From a virus, in IMG/VR virus record IMGVR_UViG_3300032401_000084, positions 1-24,324 of that record: a DNA stretch of 24,324 nucleotides, one strand, 5' to 3'. The notes under the pieces are model-generated. The model saw nothing but the letters and a program-made list of their open reading frames with translations. It was not told the origin of the DNA and ran no database searches. A program made the position numbers and the translations under genes. Shown piece by piece: positions 19,160 to 24,324 of the stretch. The first letter of the stretch is position 1; every line of letters begins with the position of its first letter.

Positions 19160-20206
19160 TTATTGAGTGTTATCTTCGTAACCCATCAATTGTTTCATAC
19201 GGGTAAACTCTTCAGTTAGTTTTTGTGTTTGTTTGTTATTAATCGACTCAACCTTAATATCCAACCCTTTACCTGACTCTTGACCTGGCTTATCACTAAC
19301 AACAGGTTGTGGTGATTTATTTGCCGCCATTCTTCTAGCCTTAGCAAATTTATTTTCTTTACGTTTTTTATTAATCTTTTCACCTAACTTAGTTTCTTCA
19401 GCGTTTGCCCATTCAGGGTTATTTCCAGTTCTTGATGATCCCTCAATATTATCTTTCATCCAATCTTCATTAGGGTGTATTTCATCATAATCAAGATTTT
19501 CCATACCAGGTCTCATATAATCATCTAAAAAATCCTCACCATCTTTAGATATTTCATACGCTTTCTTTTCCATTTTTTCTAATTGACCATTACCTTTTGG
19601 GAAAATCTTAGGGTTCATTTCATACTTACCTTTAGACCCACCCTTTAAATAATCTTTCATTTTTTTAGATAAATCTTTCATATAATCATCTTCTTCCTTT
19701 CCAGAACCTTTATGTGATTTTTCATATGCCGAATATCCTGCCGGTGATTTACCTCTTTTAATGTTGTCTTCTTCTTTAATAATACCCTCAATTATATCAA
19801 TAATCTCATCTTCAGTGAATACCGCAGATTCGTTAATATATTCTAATTTATATAAAACATTCTCATTGATATCATCTTCTTCTTTAGTCTCTTTTCGTTT
19901 TCTCAACATTTTGAAATCCTGAGAATCTATCTTTCCGTTCTTATTCTTGTCGATTCGTGATTGTTTCCCATAAAGTTTTTCCATAACTTCACCTTCTTCC
20001 TCTCTCATTCCACCACACTCCATACATTCACCCTCAGTCATTTCCGTACCACATTGTTCGCAAGTTTCACCTTCAGCAACATAATCAAATTCACCCGTTG
20101 TTAATTTAGGGTACTTCATTTTATTCATTATGTTATCTGCCTTTTCTTCTAAAGTTTCAGTTAAAACTTTTTTCAAAATATTATCGTAATATGTGTTATT
20201 TTTCAT
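19160..20206 (-). CDS. Putative virion protein with zinc-ribbon and EF-hand-like loop
   Basis: In this 348-residue protein the leader YYDNILKKVLTE, followed by T, fits the capsid-targeting pattern. Cysteines at 49, 52, 61 and 64 (TCEQCGTEMTEGECMECGG) form a small zinc-ribbon-like knot. Residues 86-97 (DKNKNGKIDSQD) match a complete EF-hand calcium loop with acidic or Asn ligands at positions 1, 3, 5, 9 and 12. The middle (KGNGQLEKMEKKAYEISKDG, then NLDYDEIHPNEDWMKDNIEG) and the end (EEFTRMKQLMGY) are polar. I recall similar proteins in other uncultured T4-like phages next to virion genes. The exact role is unknown. A promoter motif lies 13 nt upstream. Confidence 0.78.
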   Translation of the reverse strand: MKNNTYYDNILKKVLTETLEEKADNIMNKMKYPKLTTGEFDYVAEGETCEQCGTEMTEGECMECGGMREEEGEVMEKLYGKQSRIDKNKNGKIDSQDFKMLRKRKETKEEDDINENVLYKLEYINESAVFTEDEIIDIIEGIIKEEDNIKRGKSPAGYSAYEKSHKGSGKEEDDYMKDLSKKMKDYLKGGSKGKYEMNPKIFPKGNGQLEKMEKKAYEISKDGEDFLDDYMRPGMENLDYDEIHPNEDWMKDNIEGSSRTGNNPEWANAEETKLGEKINKKRKENKFAKARRMAANKSPQPVVSDKPGQESGKGLDIKVESINNKQTQKLTEEFTRMKQLMGYEDNTQ

Positions 20207-20219
20207 AGTGTATTTTTAT

Positions 20220-20227
20220 TATAAATA
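20220..20227 (-). promoter_or_regulatory. TATTTATA motif, candidate phage promoter
   Basis: The minus-strand context AAGATATTTATAATAAAAAT lies 13 nt before ATG 20206 and 5 nt after the stop of the upstream gene. Confidence 0.5.
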
Positions 20228-20231
20228 TCTT

Positions 20232-20942
20232 TTATTTAGTTAATTTTTCCATTTCATTCAAAATAATATCTTTAATATGGTCTTCGTGTAGATCATACAT
20301 ACCACTTACCTTTTGGATAACCCCTTTAAGAGTATCGTTTTCAAAAATATTAAGGGCTTTAATATCACCCTGATTACAGTAGGGAAATTTCTTACATTTT
20401 TTTTTAACCTGAACGAATTTTCCTCCGGGTAGTTGTGTTTTTGATTTTCCTCTCCAATCTTTTTTAGACATTGACTTGGCAAGAAACGAGGGACTCTCAT
20501 ATGATCCTGACGATGATGAACCTGTGGCTTCTTTAGTTTCCACCTTCTTAATCTCAGGTTCTTCACCTGAAAAAAGAGGTGCTTCATATCCACCACTACC
20601 TCCAGATCCTGTTGCTTCCTTACTTTCTTCTTTTTTAGTATCTTCAGATCTCCTAAATGAATTTAAAAAGTCATACAACTCTTCCGGGTCATTTAATAAT
20701 TTTCTAATCTCAGATTTAATCTTATTATTACTTAATTTTTTATTTTTAGCCAAATCATATATTTGGGATAGTGTTACACCATCCTTCAAATAAGATTTTG
20801 ACGATTTCTTTTCATTTTCCTCAGTAACTTCACTCGGTTTAAAGTTTTTACTCATATCGGATGCATCAGGACCTAAAACACCCGCCTGACTACCATACTC
20901 TCTAAGTTTAGAGTTAAACATATCAATATAGTTAGTTTCCAT
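20232..20942 (-). CDS. Putative virion protein with duplicated KEATGS segment
   Basis: This 236-residue protein has an N-terminal half (METNYIDMFNSKLREYGSQ, then LKDGVTLSQIYDLAKNKKLS) and a helical segment. Two copies of a low-complexity element follow (KEATGSGGSGGYEAPLFSGE and KEATGSSSSGSYESPSFLAK, about 31 residues apart). A basic conserved block comes next (KDWRGKSKTQLPGGKFVQVK, KKCKKFPYCNQGDIKAL) and a final helix. The KKCKKFPYCNQGD block with two cysteines is the most conserved part in relatives I recall from T4-like phages, usually beside the preceding gene. Start and upstream stop overlap as TAATG. Function is unknown; a structural role is inferred. Confidence 0.75.
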   Translation of the reverse strand: METNYIDMFNSKLREYGSQAGVLGPDASDMSKNFKPSEVTEENEKKSSKSYLKDGVTLSQIYDLAKNKKLSNNKIKSEIRKLLNDPEELYDFLNSFRRSEDTKKEESKEATGSGGSGGYEAPLFSGEEPEIKKVETKEATGSSSSGSYESPSFLAKSMSKKDWRGKSKTQLPGGKFVQVKKKCKKFPYCNQGDIKALNIFENDTLKGVIQKVSGMYDLHEDHIKDIILNEMEKLTK

Positions 20943-21187
20943 TACACACTTTTAAATTTAGATTCCCAAAAACTTCTTTGTTGATACATAATCGTATAGA
21001 ATTCTCTGAAAGATTTTATGATTAGATCTTTAACACTACCCTCCAACTTACCACGTTTTAGGTCTTTACCAATTTTATCCATTAGTTTATCCTCAAACTG
21101 TTTTACAGTAGTTGATCCCATGAAATCTTTAATTTCTTTTCTGACCATAGTTTCCATTTCTCTTTTTTCCGCTTGAGTAAGTGCCAT
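20942..21187 (-). CDS. Small helical protein
   Basis: This 81-residue protein (MALTQAEKREMETMVRKEIK, then FEDKLMDKIGKDLKRGKLEG and SFREFYTIMYQQRSFWESKF) is all-helical and charged. It overlaps the next gene by one base and starts 1 nt after the spanin-like gene's stop. It resembles small proteins near virion genes of related phages as far as I recall; no function is known. Confidence 0.7.
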   Translation of the reverse strand: MALTQAEKREMETMVRKEIKDFMGSTTVKQFEDKLMDKIGKDLKRGKLEGSVKDLIIKSFREFYTIMYQQRSFWESKFKSV

Positions 21188-21188
21188 A

Positions 21189-21596
21189 TTATTTAAATAG
21201 TGTGATATATGTTAATGCTCCAATAATTGCCCCACCAACAATTTCAATGATTGTATTTTTTGTTTTAAGTTTCTTAATATCTGTTCTCAAATCTTTGTTC
21301 TGATCATCAACAATTGTATATTTTTCACCTTCTTTTTTTATTTGTAATAGATAATTGTCTTCTTTAAGTTCCATAGTAGTTATAATACTATCCTGAACAA
21401 CGACTTTCTTTTGAGTTTCTTTTAATTCTTTGTCTGTCAATTTTACCAACTCAGTTAATTGATCTAACTTATTTAAATCCAACGCAATTTGTTTACCAAC
21501 ACTATAAGGAAAACATATTTGGGTCGTGTCTTTTTTAATTTGTCCAAATGAAAACAATGGAACAAATACCAATAATGTTATTATTAAATTTTTCAT
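21189..21596 (-). CDS. Exported coiled-coil protein, possible outer spanin-like subunit
   Basis: I chose ATG 21596 (MKNLIITLLVFVPLFSFGQ) because it follows the upstream stop as TGATATG and begins a clear signal peptide ending SFGQ, a typical Bacteroidota cleavage site. The 135-residue product then has ICFPYSVGKQIALDLNKLDQ, a long coiled coil (LVKLTDKELKETQKKVVVQD onward) and a C-terminal hydrophobic segment (IIEIVGGAIIGALTYITLF). Exported coiled-coil plus adjacent membrane-anchored coiled-coil (21598-21951), next to an amidase, resembles a spanin pair that fuses membranes at lysis. No lipobox cysteine is seen at the signal end, so the assignment is tentative. Confidence 0.68.
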   Translation of the reverse strand: MKNLIITLLVFVPLFSFGQIKKDTTQICFPYSVGKQIALDLNKLDQLTELVKLTDKELKETQKKVVVQDSIITTMELKEDNYLLQIKKEGEKYTIVDDQNKDLRTDIKKLKTKNTIIEIVGGAIIGALTYITLFK

Positions 21597-21597
21597 A

Positions 21598-21951
21598 TCA
21601 ATACTTATATCTTTTATGGAATAAACTATCAATTTGTGATGGTTTCATTCCCGTTATTTTTTCACCATTTTCTTTATAATATTCTTTTATAATAGTTTTT
21701 TGGTTTCTAACTTTTGCAATTGTTGAATCTATTTTTGTTAATTGAGTGTTGTACCCCTCAATTCGTTTATCAAGTTTCACCTGATTGTCCTTTATTATCT
21801 GAATATCTTTATTCAATTGTTCTAACTTAAATTTATCAAGTTCCGACATATCAGGTTTTGGTGTAAATAAATAAACCACCCAGTATAATACAAAAATCCC
21901 AACCGCAGCAATCAAGATATATTTGAAATTGTTATTTAAAAATTCTTTCAT
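21598..21951 (-). CDS. Membrane-anchored coiled-coil protein, possible inner spanin (Rz-like)
   Basis: This 117-residue protein has one N-terminal membrane segment (YILIAAVGIFVLYWVVYLF) followed by a coiled coil (SELDKFKLEQLNKDIQIIKD, NQVKLDKRIEGYNTQL) and a basic tail (PSQIDSLFHKRYKY). This topology is that of Rz-type inner spanins. It lies between the amidase operon and the exported coiled-coil gene. The last bases overlap the start region of neighbouring genes, so it is co-translated. The spanin role is inferred from topology and position. Confidence 0.66.
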   Translation of the reverse strand: MKEFLNNNFKYILIAAVGIFVLYWVVYLFTPKPDMSELDKFKLEQLNKDIQIIKDNQVKLDKRIEGYNTQLTKIDSTIAKVRNQKTIIKEYYKENGEKITGMKPSQIDSLFHKRYKY

Positions 21952-22568
21952 TGTTCAGGTGTTTTTTTTCTTGTCGCAATTACTTTAGACCATTTTGATT
22001 TAAACTTTTCATAGTAGGATTGTAATTTAGTTATAAACTCCATAAAATCGTCATCCAACTTAATCATAGTTCCATTTATATATACCCCCTTACTTTCACC
22101 AATTGAGAAGAAGAACTCAAGATCCATTTCTGCAATCTTACCAGACCATTCAACATTGTTGGGATATACATTTAATTTATTAAAATCCACAATCTCCGCA
22201 ACCTCCGAAATAAACTCATCCATACTTTCTTGGAATGCAATTTTATCATCTGTTGTTAATTGTGTATCCGTCTTGTCGTTACCATGAAGAACTAAGATAC
22301 CACCAGAAATTCTATATGCTCTTTTCTGTTCTGACTTACTTTCTTTACCATCTTCATCATCATTATCTTTAGCGGTATCATACTCAATAGTTTGTTCAAT
22401 ATCTTTCATAGGATTTATCTTAGTAGTTACTGAGTTATCCTCAACTTCTTGTTCAGAGAACATACCATAACTTTTTTTAATCCTTTGTTTGTCTTCAGTT
22501 AAAAGACTATCACCAAGTAATGATCTTGACGCTTCCAATAATTTCTTTATTTGTTCGTAATCACTCAT
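21948..22568 (-). CDS. Hypothetical protein, 206 residues
   Basis: The protein begins MSDYEQIKKLLEASRSLLGD, with a disordered acidic part (EYDTAKDNDDEDGKESKSEQ), then a folded C-terminal half: YRISGGILVLHGNDKTDTQL, VDFNKLNVYPNNVEWSGKIA, MDLEFFFSIGESKGVYINGT and a final helix with a basic end (KWSKVIATRKKTPEQ). The N-terminal KKLLEASRSLLGDSLLTE contains possible (I/L)xE sites (LLE followed by A; LTE followed by D), so a processed head protein is possible. It overlaps the amidase gene by 8 nt and the next gene by 4 nt. Confidence 0.72.
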   Translation of the reverse strand: MSDYEQIKKLLEASRSLLGDSLLTEDKQRIKKSYGMFSEQEVEDNSVTTKINPMKDIEQTIEYDTAKDNDDEDGKESKSEQKRAYRISGGILVLHGNDKTDTQLTTDDKIAFQESMDEFISEVAEIVDFNKLNVYPNNVEWSGKIAEMDLEFFFSIGESKGVYINGTMIKLDDDFMEFITKLQSYYEKFKSKWSKVIATRKKTPEQ

Positions 22569-23157
22569 TTTCTATATATTTTAAAAACTTTTCAAAGTTA
22601 AATGCCGGACTAACATCGGTAAATTCACTATCAAAATTACTTCTAGTGACTATTCCTTCGTATCTCCCAACACCGTTTATTTTAGTGTTATGTCCAATAC
22701 AATCTTTTGCAATAGAGAGAATTTCATTTAAGGTTTTACATAATTCAGCAGTTTTTTCAATCTGAATTTCTGTATATGGTTGCCAAAAAAAGTAATCCCT
22801 CCACTTTTTTTCATATATCTTATCCTTATAAATATTACCAATCCAGTTAATGTGTGAATTTTTTAGCGGTTCTTTTTCAACCCACCCCAAATTTTCCAAA
22901 CATATAATAATGGAATTCCTATTTATGTTCGGATCTGAGAAATAATTGGTGTGTTCATTATCCTTTAAGAGTTGTAAGATATGACCTTTTCTATCAATTA
23001 TATAGTTGGGAATTTTATCGTATTTCCCATTATAACGATATTTTAGGGACATTAAGTAGTTCTCAACATCCCGTGACGTATGTGTTAAAATGATTTGTTT
23101 TTTCTTTTTTTGCTTACCTGTCGGTTTAAATGTCCCATATTGTATAACATCAGTCAT
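22561..23157 (-). CDS. N-acetylmuramoyl-L-alanine amidase (endolysin)
   Basis: This 198-residue protein is of the amidase_2/PGRP type (as T7 lysozyme), cutting the bond between muramic acid and L-alanine in peptidoglycan. Visible are the first zinc-histidine strand (KKKQIILTHTSRDVENYL), YNGKYDKIPNYIIDRKGHIL, a NRNSIIICLENLGWVEKEP strand, FFWQPYTEIQIEKTAELCK and the second ligand region CIGHNTKINGVGRYEGIVTR followed by FTDVSPAFNF. A histidine in LTHT and one in IGHNT fit metal ligands; the third ligand is probably D in FTDVSPAF. There is no signal peptide, so it needs a holin. It overlaps the upstream membrane gene and the downstream gene by 8 nt each. Confidence 0.85.
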   Translation of the reverse strand: MTDVIQYGTFKPTGKQKKKKQIILTHTSRDVENYLMSLKYRYNGKYDKIPNYIIDRKGHILQLLKDNEHTNYFSDPNINRNSIIICLENLGWVEKEPLKNSHINWIGNIYKDKIYEKKWRDYFFWQPYTEIQIEKTAELCKTLNEILSIAKDCIGHNTKINGVGRYEGIVTRSNFDSEFTDVSPAFNFEKFLKYIENE

Positions 23158-23890
23158 TTGTTTTCTTGTATATCAATCTTTTAGTTGTTTCTACAGGTTC
23201 CTGTAAATCTAAATACCTTGTTTCATCAATCACATCGTCCTCAATGTCTAAAACTTCGTCTAAAATTATGTCTAACTCGTCTGAATTTAATTCAGGTTTA
23301 GACATAACCTCAACATCAACTTGGTCGGTAACTTGGTCGGTAACTTGGTCGTTTACTTGGTCGTTTACTTGGTCGTTATTTAACTCCACAACAATCTCCT
23401 CCAACAACTCTTTTGTTGTATCAATCTTTGGGGTTTCATACTTAACAAAGAAATGTAATGACGTTAATGATATAATCGGTAATAACCCCCCTTCTAAAAA
23501 TGCCAACCATCTCTTCATTGATATTACATCCGTTGGATCTGATCCAAACATACTCCATAATGGTCCCGTAAGTTCAACCCAAGATTTAAATAGACCACCA
23601 TTGGGATCAATCTCATTAAAAGAATAAAAGATATTCCCAATCATCTGTATCATTGTGATGAGTCCGAACATTGCCCAAACACCACCCTTTATTTTATTGG
23701 TCGCGGCAACCAACGCAGTCATAGCACCAACCTCTATCGCAATGGATAGGTAAATCGCCCAACTAATCGGATTGGCAATATCATACCAACTCACAACGTG
23801 AGATATAGATATTCCCGCAACCAAAATAATGGGGATTAAGAACATCGTCCTGTTGGGGTTATTCTTAATCCAATTCCATAAATTTTTCAT
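23150..23890 (-). CDS. Polytopic membrane protein, holin candidate
   Basis: This 246-residue protein has about four hydrophobic segments in its first 170 residues (TMFLIPIILVAGISISHVVS, ISWAIYLSIAIEVGAMTALV, GGVWAMFGLITMIQMIGNIF, then WLAFLEGGLLPIISLTSLHF). A hydrophilic, acidic cytoplasmic tail contains a 12-nt tandem repeat coding (N/T)DQV, then ELDIILDEVLDIEDDVIDE. Its position directly upstream of the amidase, with an 8-nt overlap, makes it the best holin or lysis-accessory candidate, although it is larger than most holins. Similar four-segment proteins are common in Bacteroidota phages as far as I recall, without proven role. Confidence 0.7.
   Translation of the reverse strand: MKNLWNWIKNNPNRTMFLIPIILVAGISISHVVSWYDIANPISWAIYLSIAIEVGAMTALVAATNKIKGGVWAMFGLITMIQMIGNIFYSFNEIDPNGGLFKSWVELTGPLWSMFGSDPTDVISMKRWLAFLEGGLLPIISLTSLHFFVKYETPKIDTTKELLEEIVVELNNDQVNDQVNDQVTDQVTDQVDVEVMSKPELNSDELDIILDEVLDIEDDVIDETRYLDLQEPVETTKRLIYKKTND
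23319..23378 (-). repeat. Five copies of a 12-nt tandem repeat in the membrane protein tail
   Basis: Five tandem 12-nt units (plus-strand ACTTGGTCGGTA or ACTTGGTCGTTT) are nearly identical and in frame, giving NDQV/TDQV steps. Because the unit is a multiple of three, copy-number change would alter tail length without a frameshift. Confidence 0.9.
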
Positions 23891-24180
23891 TATTTTAAAA
23901 GATTTTCAATTTCTTTATCAATCTCTCTCTCACGATTTCTATCAATAAGAGTTCTACTAATAGACTGTATCATTCTTTTTTCAGATCTAAGACCCTCAAG
24001 TCTAATTTCTTTTTGTATTTCAAATTTTAATGTGTCAACCTTTTGGTTAGTCATTTCAATCTCGTCAGTCACACCATCAACCCTACCATTGGTTGAACAA
24101 GTCTTTAAAAACATAATCAAAATTAATGGGACAATAATAACCATACCATACTTGTTAATAAATTCAATAATTCTTTTCAT
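23890..24180 (-). CDS. Single-pass membrane coiled-coil protein
   Basis: This 96-residue protein has a membrane segment (YGMVIIVPLILIMFLKTC) at about residues 11-28. It is followed by a polar coiled coil (DEIEMTNQKVDTLKFEIQKE, then RLEGLRSEKRMIQSISRTLI) and a charged end (REREIDKEIENLLK). It is the first gene of the minus-strand lysis cluster, with its stop adjoining the next start. Topology resembles an Rz-like subunit or a holin accessory; with the pair at 21189-21951 present, the precise role is unclear. Confidence 0.68.
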   Translation of the reverse strand: MKRIIEFINKYGMVIIVPLILIMFLKTCSTNGRVDGVTDEIEMTNQKVDTLKFEIQKEIRLEGLRSEKRMIQSISRTLIDRNREREIDKEIENLLK

Positions 24181-24224
24181 AATATTTTTTTTTAAAATTA
24201 TAACCCTAAACGAGTATTAATAAA

Positions 24225-24232
24225 TATTTATA
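24225..24232 (+). promoter_or_regulatory. TATTTATA motif, candidate phage promoter
   Basis: The context TAAATATTTATAAAATATG lies 4 nt before ATG 24237, in the 56-nt gap between divergent genes. Confidence 0.45.
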
Positions 24233-24236
24233 AAAT

Positions 24237-24324
24237 ATGAATTTAAGAGGTCTAATAAAAGAACACCTTATTCTTGAAAAAAGAATTGGTCAAATCAGTA
24301 CCGATATGTCGGTAACATTTAATT
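24237..24324 (+). CDS. Start of a putative capsid-targeted protein (cut by window edge)
   Basis: Only 29 residues are visible (MNLRGLIKEHLILE, then KRIGQISTDMSVTFN). The leader ends in I-L-E followed by K and resembles the other four capsid-targeting-like leaders in this window. It is divergent from the lysis cluster and has a TATTTATA motif four bases upstream. The product beyond the edge is unknown. Confidence 0.6.
   Translation, partial: MNLRGLIKEHLILEKRIGQISTDMSVTFN

Noticed and set aside
23395-23405. Plus-strand TCTCCTCCAAC identical to 11 nt of the CRISPR-like repeat
   Set aside because: It is part of the codons for LEEIV in the membrane protein; the rest of the repeat is absent, so it is a chance match.

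Overview
This is a 24 kb stretch of a large tailed-phage genome with low GC content, probably infecting a member of the Bacteroidota. The virus assignment rests on the gene content: an endolysin-type amidase, a spanin-like pair and membrane lysis candidates, two DNA methyltransferases, two homing-type endonucleases, a DUF932 protein, a DUF3310 domain, and many short, tightly packed genes joined by TAATATG or TAATG junctions. The host guess rests on three things. Most starts have no Shine-Dalgarno sequence, three promoters fit the Bacteroidota pattern TTG/TTTG-N19/20-TAnnTTTG, and the exported proteins and the repeat family look Bacteroidota-like. No tRNA, rRNA or cas gene is visible.

Layout. 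1-625: two copies (one cut by the window edge) of a small protein gene, with a two-spacer CRISPR-like array between them. 661-5574 (minus strand): an N4-cytosine-type DNA methyltransferase, small acidic proteins, a SAM-methyltransferase/DUF3310 fusion and a putative capsid-targeted protein. 5669-7645 (plus strand): three genes of unknown function. 7683-9328 (minus): glutaredoxin, thioredoxin, a GIY-YIG endonuclease and an unknown gene. 9334-9920: a five-spacer array that grows out of the 3' end of a third copy of the small gene. 9961-14788 (minus): DUF932 protein, a 612-residue leucine-rich-repeat protein, a Dam-like methylase, and an HNH endonuclease with a small ribbon-helix-helix-like partner. 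14864-15780 (plus): an untranslated region with its own promoter, an internal 36-nt repeat and a terminator, then two small genes. 15777-20942: DnaJ, several unknowns, a histone H1-like (Hc1) protein and two probable virion proteins. 20942-24180 (minus): spanin-like pair, amidase and membrane proteins, i.e. a lysis module. A further gene starts at the right edge.

Most notable system. Two CRISPR-like arrays with 36-nt repeats and 29-31-nt spacers occur with no cas gene in view. From memory, the repeat resembles the direct repeats of Bacteroidota type VI-B (Cas13b) systems in length, in its GTTGGA start, in a TTTGAGGGG core and in its TCACA(C/A)C end. The repeat is also protein-coding: its minus strand encodes the C-terminus (LEETYNLRGVTP) of a small phage protein present in three copies. 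Each array starts inside the 3' end of such a gene and ends in an identical 24-nt truncated repeat that restores the stop codon and runs into the next ATG. A phage gene tail has apparently become, or captured, a CRISPR repeat.

Regulation. An ATATTTATAATA-like motif lies in gene orientation 3-40 nt upstream of eleven start codons and twice directly follows a terminator, so it is a good candidate for a phage-specific (late) promoter. The DUF932 gene, dnaJ and the untranslated RNA instead have host-type promoters, which suggests two expression classes. Five proteins share a short N-terminal helix ending in (I/L)xE, like the capsid-targeting sequences cleaved by T4-type prohead protease, and may be packaged in the head.
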